From Sphagnum compactum (Eukaryota > Bryophyta > Sphagnopsida > Sphagnales), in the NCBI GenBank assembly GCA_965153455.1, contig OZ234496.1:8703863-8767862 (forward strand): a stretch of DNA of 64,000 bases, given 5' to 3'. How positions within the stretch are numbered: position 1 is the first letter of the stretch; every line of letters begins with the position of its first letter. A model generated the notes under the pieces. The model saw only the letters and a program-made list of their open reading frames with translations. It was not told the DNA's origin and searched no databases. The translations under genes and the position numbers were made by a program. This document shows, piece by piece, positions 25,690 to 37,700 of this stretch.

Positions 25690-26860
25690 ACAAGTGGAAA
25701 AGAAGGAAAAAAGGTTGAGAAGATGATAAATTTGTTTTTTCAATATGTATGGGCAACAAAACTTCTATGGGTGAAACTATGGTTGCTTATGATAAGAAAG
25801 TGAACATGATGAGATATAAGGTTTGTATAAAAATTGAAGGAAGAGATAGATTCCTAGTTCTTAAATTCAATAACCTTTAAAAACATGCCGATAGGTGGAA
25901 ATACAAGGTTGCAAGACCTAATTACATTGTATCTACAGAATCACATGCAAAAAATGATTGCCTATTTTACAATAAGGGAAGAGATTTTGTTGTAAACAAG
26001 GTTGTTGGAATCTTGAGGAAAAGAAAATTCTTATAATTTGTTGTTGTTTTTTGGCTTTTGAAACAAGGTTGTCCTTTCATTGATTTTGAAGCCATGAAAA
26101 TGTTGTTTCAATTTTTGAAAATGAAAAATACTTGCAAAAATTTGAAGTAACAATGTTGGATGGAAGATTGCACAAGTTCAATACCACATTGTGATGAAAT
26201 GACAATGATGGACATCCATGTTTATCTTGTGAAAGACTTCAAGCACACTTGAATTTTGTTGAATTTCGAAAGGTTGGTTGGTGATGGCACAACATTAATA
26301 GCCAACCCACCAATGAGATCTTAAACTTCTTGGTCATCTCTGAGGGCTTGATTGTGAAGGTTATTAGTTTCAAGTTGATTTGTTTTGGGTTTGATGGTGT
26401 TGTTATGAAGGTCCATAATGGTGTGACAACACAAATCTACAAAAGATAAGTTCTTTTCATGCTTGTTATCCATTGTGTTGTGCTTTGAACTAACCTTGTT
26501 ATCCAAACATTCTATATATAACCCTTGGTGCAATAAATTGAAGGTCTCTTACACACCACATATTTTACCTTTTCACCCAAGAAGCATTTTGAATAGTACA
26601 AGTTTTGCATAGTTGTTGGAAACAAAAGGAAACAAACTACTTCGCAATGTAAAAATTAGATGGATCTTTATGTTGGTTTTTGTGAAGAGGGTTCTTGAAG
26701 AATACAAAACTTTTGTTGTCAAAATGAATGATGGCCTCCATGCCATTGAAGCTCCAAAAAACAATTTTGAGTTCTTGTGTGATGTTGAAGTTGTCATGGG
26801 GCTCATTTACATCATGCCCATGTTGAAAGTACTACATGGATTTATCAAATTTACTTGAAG
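25690..26860 (+). mobile_element. hAT-like (BED zinc finger) transposase relic
   Basis: A zinc-finger-like N-terminal part is visible near 25800-25970: YKVCIKIEGRDRFLVLKFNN, then stop-interrupted KHADRWK. Near 26085-26140 follows DFEAMKMLFQFLKMKN. At 26613-26858 an open stretch contains LLRNVKIRWIFMLVFVKRVL, VVKMNDGL and NNFEFLCDVEVVMGL. This order matches the hAT-like proteins common in plant genomes. Stops, frame changes and unrelated sequence (about 26200-26600) break it, so it cannot encode an active transposase. Ends and target-site duplication were not found. Confidence 0.6.
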
Positions 26861-29800
26861 TTGGGACATATTTGTGTGTGACTTTGTGATAGCAATAAAG
26901 ATGTGTTGTGGAAATGGCAAAAACATGGTCTAATTGCTCACTTTTGACATTTGAAATTTTCACATCTTACAGTAGTTAAAATTCCTACAATTATTACAAT
27001 TATCAAACTATAAATCCTATAATTATCCCTTATGCTTTTCATCACAAATATTTGTAACTCACCTTATAAATATCCATAGACATGTGATTGGTCCAAAAAT
27101 CCATGTGAAAGTTTGGATATTTCAATGTTAAATGGAAATAAAATAAAATAAAATAAAAACCATGAAAATCATGGCACTAAAGTTTTTGAAAATGAAATAT
27201 ATATATTGCAAAAGTTGTGATGCATCTTTGTTTTTAAACTCATCATTTGATGGTAACCTACTTTTTAATTTTTATTTTGACACTACTATGACATAATGTT
27301 TGAATCCACATTGTTTTATTTTTGTGTGACAAAGGTTAATGTCATCATTTCAAAAGTCCATAATATGAATCTATTATTTTGCTTAAACACATCCATAATA
27401 TTTAGTATGGTTCTCATTGATAACATCGATAATTAAGAAATCGATAGGATAAATGTTGAATATGGCTCTATATTTTAAGGTCATTTGCAATTAAAATAAA
27501 CTACAATTGTGACAATCAAAATTGTCCACTTAATTGTGCTTATTCCAAAGTTTTACACATTATTATGATCCAAAAATAAAATACAATGTTGAAGAGTTCA
27601 AAGGTTTTATAAATAAATTCGATTATAACAATGATGGATTGTTGACAACTTGGTGAATTGATGCAACTACAAACATTTAGTATATTTCTTTTGTATTCCA
27701 AGATCAACAATACCAAATCCATTGCAACTGCCCTTCTATGGGGGGTCTTTATTATGTGCACCCATGGCAATTGTTATGGTGTTGTAGAAAAAATGAAACA
27801 ACAATGTTCAATTGTAACTCTACTATTTGAATCATGAAGAATAATAAGAGATTTTTTAACCAATGTTATTGGGATTATTTATCCTTAATATTGGTTGAAC
27901 TTTGATGTGAAAACCAAATTCCTTACCCATCTAGCCTTGTTAAATGCACATTTTTGTTTTGAAAAAAAGTTGGTGATGAAGACTTGAACGTATATGCTCT
28001 ATTGCATGAAGGCAAATTTACTCTTGGGTGGTACCACAAGGAACGTCACACCCCAAATTTTTGAAACCCATCCAACTTTAGGACAACATAGGACTCACAT
28101 GAAGAAAGCTTTTCATTCCAAATTGTTTACCAAAAGGTTACCCAAGTCATGTAAAATTCAAAACTCTAGTTAAATTTATACAAAAATGTGTTTTGATGTG
28201 GAAAATGAATGCATAAAGAAAAAGTTTTAGGAATGTAACATGAGGGATTTTATTTATCACAAACACAAAAGGAATCTATTTTTGGGAATTTTTCTTGGAT
28301 GTTAATTTTTAAGAATACTTCAAATGCCAACCTACTTGATGTTTTTTATTAGATAATTGATTGAATCAATTTTTACTTAATTATGAATTTTTGAAGTCAC
28401 GATCATGAAATTCTAAAAGGCTATTGATGTTAAAAACACAAATGATAACTATTTTGATCTTTAGTTATTTCAATGACTAGTTTGGACCATTCCCTTGCAT
28501 GTACTAAATATAACTATATATTTATTTAATGAGTAAGTGTAAGGGCGCTTAAAATTAAAAAATCATGGATTAGGTTAGGAATGGTTTATGAATCAAAATG
28601 TTAATGCATATTATAGGTTTTTGGGTGATCATTATTTTTCATGAGTGTGTGCACAGGTGGGAAAAATATAGCTCACCTAGTTTAATGAAATAAACCAATC
28701 TATAAGTAAAGGAAATTTTATTTCTTAAACTAAGTTCAACTTTCTCGTGATTTTGGCAAGGTGTTTTCTTGTGGTGCCACCCAAAGATATTTTCACCCAT
28801 TAACACAAGCTTGACGTAGGAGCTTTATTTTTCAAGGTTACTATGTAAACAAATTACAAACAAGGTTTGGAGCCTCCACTAATTATCAATCCCATGTCAA
28901 TCAAGATTTGGCTTCTAGTGTTGTGTTACAATATTGACTATCCAAGTATTTCAAGCTAGTGAAGACTATGTAGTGATGGTATTGGGGAGTGCGAAGGACA
29001 AGTGATACTTTTCAACTTTATATTTATGAAATCTAAGTTTGAAAATAGTTAACAAATCATTTTGATTTGGTTGTTGCGATGTTTGTTCAAAATTATTACT
29101 CCATGGAAACCTTTTCATTTGAAAATGGAATTAAGGATTGGTAGGATAGGAAGTAATGGATGTTTAGTATTTGCTAAAGTTTTAACGTTGCATACTTGAA
29201 ATTAAATTGCACATTCTTTTGAGCTCAAGTTGTAGCTTGTGTATGTAGCCAGTTACATAAGGAATGAAGCCAAGTTTTGATTTGTAGTTTGCAATTGCAT
29301 TCTTTCATATTTCCTCTGTTGTTTTTAAAAAATAATTTGGACATTATATACAAATTCCTACTAATTTTGTAAAGTACTTTATGCATGTTTACTTGGATGT
29401 TGGTTTTCTATTTTCATTTGATATGCAGCTTGCTTGTTGGTTTGGTTTTTTTTATTGTATGCTTGAACTAATATGGGAATGCAAGGAAGGTTTTAATGGG
29501 TTTTGCTTGTGCAAATCTAACCTAGCTTGCAATGGTCACGATTCAAAAATATCAAGGTTTGATCCCTCCGTAGGCCTTTCATTTTTAAGCACAAAAAGTG
29601 AATTGCAAAAACATCTTATGACCACACTTTTTACACAATGTTTGAAATGCTTGTCAATGCACTTACAATTTTGTTCAAAAGATTGTCGAATTTTGTACAA
29701 CCGAAAACACCATCTAGTTAATTTGTAACACTTGAAAAATAAATCATGTCACAACTATATGCTATTTTGAATTGTTTTTGGATGCCATATTTTTTCTTGC

Positions 29801-30830
29801 ATCTACTGCATGTTGCCACTTGTACATTTAAAAACTGTAGAATAGTTGCCAACACTGCCTCCAAGAGACAACATATATAGCCAAATAGGAGACCTAGGGC
29901 AAATAAAAAAGTAAACAGTACCTGGGCCAGTTCAACACTAATTAGATTATTTCCAGAAATGCTGAAACTTTCAAAAAATATTTCCTTTTTAGAATTATTT
30001 TCCTCTGAAAGAAAATAAAGAATCTGATGAAATATTTGGGAATATGTCATTTGTCAAAATGGAATCCTCGATACTAATTAATTAATTAATGGGCAAACAT
30101 GTGTCGAAGTGACCAAGGTCCACTGCCGACTGTAGCAAACCCCTTTGGCATTGCCACCCTCATGTCTGCCTATGCAAAGGTGGAGCAGAGACAATAGAGG
30201 GTCATGCTTGTGGGCCTTGGGTGAACCAGCACCTACACTGATACCAGTGTTAAAACCCAAACATTGTCTTGGGGTTCTTCTATACATTATAAATGTCCAA
30301 TGCTAAAAACTAAATCAGGGTCTCCAAGTTCAAATTTGGATTAATTATAGCCACTAAGAGATGAAGGTACCAGGAGTGTCACCAATTTCTTCTTATTTGG
30401 TTTCCACTCTCATCGCTTCCGACCCGTTTTTCTTGGAATACAGTCTTGTAGCTCAAGTTCAGATCACTTGTACAAGGGGTAGCATAAACGCTCCTCCAAG
30501 AATTTGCAAGGGAGGAGATCTCCCGCGGCAGCGTCGGTAAAACAAGTACTATATTCACCTACAGAAAACAGTAGTACTGTAGTAGGAGTTCTCCTTCCGA
30601 CACTCCTCACGCTATTCCAATCAAAACTGACGTCTGGAATAGTATAGTCCAATAGTGGCTTTTTTCCTTTGCTTGCAGTACAAGGCAAGGGCGGACGTGC
30701 CTAGAAAGTCTTCACATCTAAACGGTGGATTACTTTACGAAGAAAAGTCTTAAAAACCGACAGTTTCTGTAGACATGGCACAAAGGGGCTAAAGGGGGGC
30801 AAATTTTTGGGGGAAAAAATGGCGCAAACT
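26861..30830. other. AT-rich spacer
   Basis: About 4 kb with no recognised gene. Open frames near 29381-29728 (+) and 29718-30050 (-) are rich in Phe, Leu and Cys, as expected from AT-rich DNA, and show no family motif. A tttatttt-rich background and an aattaattaattaat run near 30076 were noted. Confidence 0.45.
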
Positions 30831-30890
30831 GACCATATTTGAGGGAGTTTATTTTTGAATTCGCCATATTTAGACCATGGTTGCTGGTAA
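30831..30890. repeat. Dispersed repeat, copy A
   Basis: The segment ttgaattcgccatatttaga followed by ccatgg is the reverse complement, with few changes, of tggtctaaatatggtgaatt at about 45997-46020. Similar ggggaaaaaatgg / aaaaaatg-type flanks exist at both places, so both belong to one dispersed family. Confidence 0.55.
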
Positions 30891-31140
30891 CTTGCATGTC
30901 ACAAGTATATAGCAGGGTTTAAAAGCCAAATTTTACTTTTCTCTTTATCCTGTAGCCAAAATATTTGGCTAAGTCCTCTTGAGAATGATCACCAGCAATC
31001 TTTTTTTTGTTTTCATTTTTGTACTGTAGCAACACTTGTGCCATCCACACACATGTTCAGTCAGATTTCACATTAACTGGCTACACTTTTGTACAGTACC
31101 ATTAAAACTGTAACCAGTTCGACAGACTTGTGGCGACACT

Positions 31141-31162
31141 CCCCCCCCCCCCCCCCCCCCCC
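31141..31162. repeat. Poly-C tract
   Basis: About 22 consecutive C. Long C/G homopolymers recur in this window (23431, 31141, 42837), each in non-coding DNA. Their exact length is unreliable in most sequencing methods. Confidence 0.9.
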
Positions 31163-32135
31163 AGGGGCGAAATTTGGCGAATTATTTTCTGAGAAAAAGG
31201 GAAAATTTTCGCCAGAAATTTTCGGCAGTCTCGCCAAAAAAGAAAAACAAAAAAAAGACTGATCACCAGTCCCTCTACATCAAAAATTTGACCCCCAAAA
31301 AGCGCCCTAGGTCAAAATTTGAGCTCCTACGCACAATGCGCTCATGTCTGCAACATTTGAATTATTAGTCTCTTTATTGGCACCTGGGAAACTCACGTTT
31401 TCTCTCCTGTCGGTAAAGTCTAACTTTATCAACAAACCTAGAAACGTGTAGTTGGAGAAAATCCGCTCGTCGGGGAGCGTGCAGTAGCAGTAATCAACGT
31501 TGGGGGATTTGGTGATACATTTTGTTGACTTAATGGGGACCCTGTCAGGCTGAGATTGGATCATTTATGCTTTGAGTAACTAGTTAGCTACAAACTTCCA
31601 TCTTCCATGCGAAGTCCATGAGATTAAATGAAGTAATTTTGTCTCGTTTTTCTTCGTATAGATGAGAATCAAATACATAAATTAGTCCTTGGATTCTGTC
31701 TTCGACACACAAGTCAGGAATTATTGACTGCTAAAAAAGATCAATCTTTAATCTTGCAGGCAACCTCTGGTAGGTTATAAAGTAGGAGGAACCCAAGAGT
31801 TCTACACGATTGTCTGATCATCTGTGCACTTGCACCCGGGGTTTTTCTCTCTTTGAGTGCTAGTAGAGAGCTATACGTATGACAGTGTGAGAGCTGAGGC
31901 CTGTGTTGCATGCAGCTTGCTTGTACAGGGGGTTTTTCTTTTCTTCTTGGAGTGCTTGGGTCACGAGGTCCACATCCTGTCTGCATGCCCGATCAGCTTA
32001 GCTACGGGTTACAAGCTAGCTGTCCGCAAGTAGAGAAACAATTTCAGCTATCCAAGATATTCAATTGGTTAGAAAAACCATATTTGGCTAAAAACAAGTA
32101 GAAAAGAAAGTAGAGACACATTTTCAGCATCCTCA

Positions 32136-32400
32136 GTGTATTTGTGTTGAGGAATTTCAATTCTAAGATGTTGTTCGAGAATTTGTATTGAAGGATTTCA
32201 ATTCTCAGGCTCTGTCAGCAGTGAAGTTGTGTTGAGGAATCACCTCAATTCTAAGCTGCTGTTATCCGTGTGTTTGTGTTTCATCAGGGCTTTCACCTCA
32301 GTTCTGTATCTGTTATATCCGTGTATTTTGTGTTGAGCCTGGATCAGTTCAATCCTGGGCTGTTGTCTGTGTATTGCGTTGAGGCCGGCTTCCATCTCTT
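32136..32400. repeat. Degenerate repeats upstream of the AP2/ERF gene
   Basis: A motif like tgtgttgaggaattt, then caattctaag and a tgctgtt tail, recurs at about 32143, 32188, 32230 and, more weakly, around 32290 and 32370. It lies 260-520 bases upstream of the AP2/ERF start codon and may be in its leader or promoter. Confidence 0.6.
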
Positions 32401-32662
32401 GCTTGTCCACCCTTACAGTAGTTGATAGACTCATGATCTAGTCTAAGATTAGCTGCCAAATTGCATAGACACCTGCTGCAATCAGTAGGACTTTTTGTCG
32501 TTGGATTGACCCTAAGCAAAGTGTGTTAAACTAGGCCGACTGCCGTAGTACCGTCGATTGCAGCGTTTCCGGCCAATTTCGGGCTGATTCTTGAGGGATT
32601 GAAACCCTGGTGAAACAGGGGATCAGGGCCAGCGACTGACTCTGCATATAGAATTTTGAAGG

Positions 32663-33304
32663 ATGAGTCCAGCAGTCGAGAGGAGGATGATGTGTGACTA
32701 CCCCTCTAACCGATCAGGCCATATGCAGTCTAGTGTGTGCAGACCATCAAACCAACTCCATGTCGAGTCACATAGTCGAGGTCCCCCCCGCGTTGCGCAT
32801 CATCGTACAGGTAGTAGCAGATCATCAGGTCACGGCGACGAAACGACGAGTTACAAGGGGATCAGATACCGCCCAGAGCTCAACAGATACATTTCTGAGA
32901 TACGGCCCGCACTGCCTAGAAAGCGGAAGATCTGGCTCGGTACCTACAAAACTGCTTTTGAAGCCGCTCTTGCATTCGATGCCGGTGTCTTCTATACGGG
33001 AAAGAAGATCGGTTACAATTTCCCCGAATATGTGAAGGATCTCCCGAAACTCGATGAAAATCTCGACCAAGAAGAGCGCCATATCGCCATTCAGAAACGT
33101 GCAAAGCTCGCTGCGTCCATACCGCATAGCAATGAAGGCATGCAGCCGAGTAAGACGCGGGAAGCACTGCCGTCTCCCGGCTCTGCTGGGCGCAGTTCTT
33201 CCAACCAGCTGCAATACCCAGACAACCTTTGTAGTAGTAAGCAGCTCAACGACTCGCATCGGCCATTCTACGAGTTTTTGCCACCGGTCTCTCGTGAACC
33301 TTGA
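32663..33304 (+). CDS. AP2/ERF-domain transcription factor
   Basis: This is a nuclear DNA-binding regulator of the AP2/ERF superfamily with a single AP2 domain. It has no intron and encodes 213 residues, a typical ERF/DREB size. Residues 1-60 are Ser/His/Arg-rich and probably disordered. The AP2 domain spans about residues 64-121: it opens YKGIRYRPELNRYISEIRP, has the strand-3 core KIWLGTY, then the helix FEAALAFDAGVFYTGKKI and closes with YNFPEY. The domain is atypical: the strand-2 Trp of the usual K-W-x-A-E-I-R block is Tyr here, and the R-P-W-G motif is R-P-E-L-N. The C-terminal 90 residues are Ser/Gln/Pro-rich and could be regulatory. No EAR-type repression motif was seen. The intact frame in an otherwise non-coding region argues for a functional gene. 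Subfamily is not assigned. Confidence 0.87.
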   Translation: MSPAVERRMMCDYPSNRSGHMQSSVCRPSNQLHVESHSRGPPRVAHHRTGSSRSSGHGDETTSYKGIRYRPELNRYISEIRPALPRKRKIWLGTYKTAFEAALAFDAGVFYTGKKIGYNFPEYVKDLPKLDENLDQEERHIAIQKRAKLAASIPHSNEGMQPSKTREALPSPGSAGRSSSNQLQYPDNLCSSKQLNDSHRPFYEFLPPVSREP

Positions 33305-35815
33305 CTAGCACACCGCGGGAATTGACTGAAAATACGAAACTGCCACAGATCTCTTAGTTCCCCCGTCTATTCTCGCTCCAAACTTTGTTCTCGAAGCTAG
33401 TCGATCCACTTGCCTCCTGAAATTCGAACCTTTGTCTTTTGCCTCCGAAATAATTCCCCCCAGGTTTTTTTCCTTCAGATTGTAGAGTCTGCTTCCAGGA
33501 CTAGTCCTCCTCTTCCGCTAAATATCACATACTAGAGCTTATCTTAGCTAGATAATCAGATTCCAGACCAAAAAACCTGCCCATGATCTAGGATAGGTCA
33601 AGGGCAAATCGCCAGTGCTTGAAGAAGCAGGCACTCAATTTATGGAAGTTCGGTCCTGATCGATACTCGGGTCATAAGAATCTCGTCGTATCACTAGCAC
33701 TAGTACACCATTGCATCAAATCAAGTGAGGAGATATTCGGTTAATACCTCTTCACCAGTGCAGCAATAGAAGTACTTAAGCTGGAGATATCATGAGCTCC
33801 GCGGACCGAGTCTTCAGCTGCAGGCTTCCTGAAAATTGAGTGCTCTCCTGGGTGCGAGGACTATTGAAACGAAGCTGGCTTGTGCACCCGGATCACCCCG
33901 GTGTACAGGTCCCTGCATCGTTCCAATGGCCGACTACTAGCTGCTTGCCCAAACTTCACCAGCGAGTAGTACAGATGATCACGAGCTCGTCAGTACTATT
34001 TTGGTCACGATTGGATCTAGATAGCTGGTCAATATCTGATTGCAAGTAATTCCTTAGCAAACGAAGTAGAGTAATCGGAAGACAAACAAGTTAGCAGTAA
34101 GTCATATAATATTGGGTTCACACAGATGATTAGCAGTTCTTGAGCACCAGCTCTACCTCATATTTCTCATGAGCTTCTAGTTCTCATGAGGGCAAGAAGA
34201 AAAGTTCTGATCAGTAATTAATTACCGGCGCAATCTAGATAACTGAAAACGAGCTCAACATATGAGAGATACCAATTCTAAGGGGATAGAAGTCAAATCA
34301 CTTGATCTCAGTCCAGTCAAGTCCATAAATTTCATGGAATTAGTGATCTGCAAGTACAATTCGGTGTAAAGCATCCTTGGGTGATCCCACAAGAAATCAC
34401 TCACGGAAGTTTTAGTAGTAGAATCGGTCAAATCTTTTTCCTTAGCCCTTTCCTTCAAATGTACGAAAATCTGATTCTGGGTTATCAATTATTGCGCCAT
34501 CAAAAGATCAACAATTAGCAATAATATCCCAATTCAGATGAACAATTCTGTAGTTGCTCGACCGGTGTCAACTGGGACGAATCGAACAAGCTGGAACATT
34601 GAACTGCTGTAGCTAATGTTGGATCAACCCGCGTGGGTGCGACGTGGGTAGACCAAGAAGGACTGGAACATAATAATATATAACTACCTAGATAAGCTAT
34701 TATTGTAACTACTAGTTTGGAGGATCTTGTTTGTTCCGAGGCTCTGTCTACTTCTGTACATGGCGAACGATCAGTAGCTAGCGTTATTTTTTGATAGCAG
34801 AACGGAGGATGTGGTCTCTCGCTAGCTACCCAGTAGGTCGAGAATTTTTCATCACAGATGAACTTGCCTGCTTGAGCTGCAAAGATCATAATTGAGCTAC
34901 AAATGTAAACCTAGATACCATGCTTGTCTAAACGCTTGATGAACCTGTTCTAGCTGTAGCTGAGCTTTTGAAGAAGGCTGGACTAGAAACAAGGATGATG
35001 GAATATTATGGCGCACACTATCTATAAATGTGTATGTACATATGTAATTGTCTCAAAACTCTGTATATTGTTGTTCTGTAATTGATCTGTAATAATATTC
35101 TAGCTCTGGCGTTTTGCGACCTGCAGATTGAAAATCATGGGTAATTGGAGTCCTAGATTTCGGAAAAAAATATTTAAAATCTTGAGTGGATTTGAACTTG
35201 ATGAAGAAGCAATTATAAAGCAAGCAGCTGCTAATTCCTAATTGATAGTGAGGCTGTGTCTCTCATGTGGCCATATGCGTGGGAGTCTGCAGTGCTATAA
35301 TTTATCAGAGTTTACAAGAGAATTGAATAGTACTCAGATCACGGATATCAACAAGTTCTTTAAGTGTATCTTTAACTCCAAGTTCCAAACACTCGGATTG
35401 CTGCTGGATGCATTAAATCACATAATCCAGCGTGTACATTGTAGCACAGGAATTAAGAGGAATGTTATAGGTACTCTCTGCATCAGTGTTCTTTTTTTAT
35501 TTATTCCTTAAGACATAGCTAAAGTGGCTATGGATCATCCATAAAATGATGTAGTCAAACTTGGCTATTAACAAGATATGAAGGTTACAAACTTGGGACA
35601 AATGCCATCATAATGCATGTAAAACTCTCTATTTCTAGTACATCTCTTTTACCAAAATAGTTAATCTTGAAAGAAATGGGGTCTGGCAGACGTCAAATTT
35701 TGGCAAATTTTCTAAACTAACTTGTAAAAGACCTGCTCTGAGTTTTTAGTGTAACCCAAGAGCACCTTACCAAAAGTATTTTTTCCTCCGCTTTTGTGGG
35801 GGGTCTTTTAGAAAA
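33305..35815. other. Downstream flank of the AP2/ERF gene
   Basis: Moderately GC-balanced to about 34.9 kb, then AT-rich. It contains the presumed 3' UTR of the AP2/ERF gene. Open frames up to 124 codons lack motifs. Nothing else is supported. Confidence 0.45.
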
Positions 35816-35835
35816 ATGAATGCCTGCTCCAGCAG

Positions 35836-35870
35836 GTGTTCAAAGTGGGTGCTCCATTTTTTGAAACACC
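35836..35870. repeat. Short hairpin (family H), copy 1
   Basis: The stem ggtgttcaaa...tttgaaacacc forms an imperfect hairpin around gtgggtgctcc. It is preceded by atgaatgcctgctccagcag. Related hairpins occur at 36058, 48781 and, as a partial copy, 61512. Confidence 0.6.
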
Positions 35871-36057
35871 AAGCATTTTCTTTCTGTTTAATTCCATGAT
35901 ACTTGTCAAGTATCACAGGAAATAAAACAGAAAATAATTGAAGCAAGTCTTTACACTCAGTAAAGCCTGTGGCCTCAGTCTTTACCTTACACATAAAAAC
36001 CTCTGAAAAAATTCTTAGTTTACTTGGAGGAGTGCCTACAATGTGTCAGATAAGAGC

Positions 36058-36107
36058 AGGGCATTTTGGAAAACGCTCTTGCAGGCATTTTGTTTTCCAA
36101 AATGCCT
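36058..36107. repeat. Short hairpin (family H), copy 2
   Basis: gggcattttggaaaac pairs with gttttccaaaatgcc across a short loop (cgctcttgcaggcatttt). It may be the far end of the same element as copy 1, since the two lie about 190 bases apart and share gcattt and caggca motifs. Confidence 0.65.
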
Positions 36108-37700
36108 CAGCATCATTTTTTACCTTGTTTTCCCCTGATATCAGCAGGTACCCTTGGAAAAATGCAAAAAAAATTAAAAAGATCGACTGAGATCCATCAA
36201 ATTTTTTTATGCCATGCAACATCCTTGAGCTGGGTTGTTACCCTACACAAAAAGTTCATCAAAATTGCATACAAATATGTTGATAATACTCGGTAAAGAG
36301 ACTCTTGTGATACAAGAGGAAGTTCCATGATTTTTCAGCTGATACAATTTGCGGATCATTAAGAGCATCTCCACCCACAGCAGTAAAATGGCCTGTACAT
36401 CCTTTATGAAGTTTAGTGTGCAAAATAGTGAAGGCAACTAAGTTTGAGGTCACTTAAAGTGTACAACTCATTTTGGGCCTGTAAATGTTCTCAAAGTAGA
36501 GTGCCCTCCAATTTTGGCAACTACAAAGAAATTACTGTTTTTGATTGGCCAGCAGCCAGACTGATGGGCACAAGTGATAATATTTAAAGAGTCTCTCACA
36601 TTATGTGTCCACGTTTTCATGTTAATAAATGGGATGCGATTAATTTACACTGTATGTTGGGTGTGGTAAACACTACTAGAAAGCAGAAATAAGGAGTGTG
36701 CAGCAAGACACTTCGAATGCTGAATTGCATTGATAGATACATTAATAAGCAACATCTGGTATAGCATACTGATGAATTGTTCTCACAAAGCACCCATGAA
36801 TCCCCATCACTTTTCTCGCATATGCTTCTGCATCATCTTTTCATATGCAGAAAATGTAACCAGCACCAAGAGTTCCAATCTTGTAGCCAGTTTTGTCAAT
36901 GTGCTCTAGTAAACTGGCTTTTGTTGTAGTCTTCAGACCCTTGTAAACAAAACTGATCAAGAGATTGCACAAAAGCTAAGGCGATGGAATTTTTTTACAG
37001 TTGGTACCAGATTGTCTCCACAAGTGAAGCACAGTTGCACATTGACATTCTGGCATTCAATATGCTATGCCACAAAGAAAGCTTGAGGACTGCTGTCTCT
37101 CCCCATTCCATAACACTCTAAAACACTTAGTAGGCTTCCTAGCTCTGCAGACATGGCAGCAGCTGTGGTCAGCTGTGGACCCAACCTCACTGATACAATA
37201 CAGACCTTGCCCACCCATCTCCCATGACTGCCTTGCGGAAAACATCCAGGTTCAAACTCAACTAAGATGTGTCATTTCCAACACGATTCAAACAACCTCC
37301 CTGCACACAAGCTTCTGCATCTCAGTAATTGAGTAAACCCTAAAAACATGCAAGTAGAAAAGAGGGAAACATTTTGTTGGCATACCTACATATTTTTAAA
37401 CACTGACCTGTGCATTTCAAAACTCCACAACAAAAAGCACAAGCCTTCCTGGCCCTAAGATTGCTGCCTTTCTTGCTGGATGGACAACAAGATTCCAGCT
37501 GTTAACTCAGGTGTTGCCAAAGCAGCTTGGGAAATGGCTTTTATTGCTCCTTGAGGGCTTCTGTTAGGCACAGGTACTACTGGAAACAGTGGCAAAGGAT
37601 CAGACACATTGCCATCATGGCCCCACTTTAATGTTTTCTCATGAGGAACCTGTGAATGTCTCATTCCTCCCACTGCTTTCTCACCTTCCTGTTCCCCACC
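36108..37700. other. Spacer and 3' flank of ELF3
   Basis: It contains agagcatctccaccc at about 36361, which resembles the end of the MITE found at 48369, but no partner end was found nearby. The last several hundred bases before 37701 probably include the ELF3 3' UTR. No gene recognised. Confidence 0.45.
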
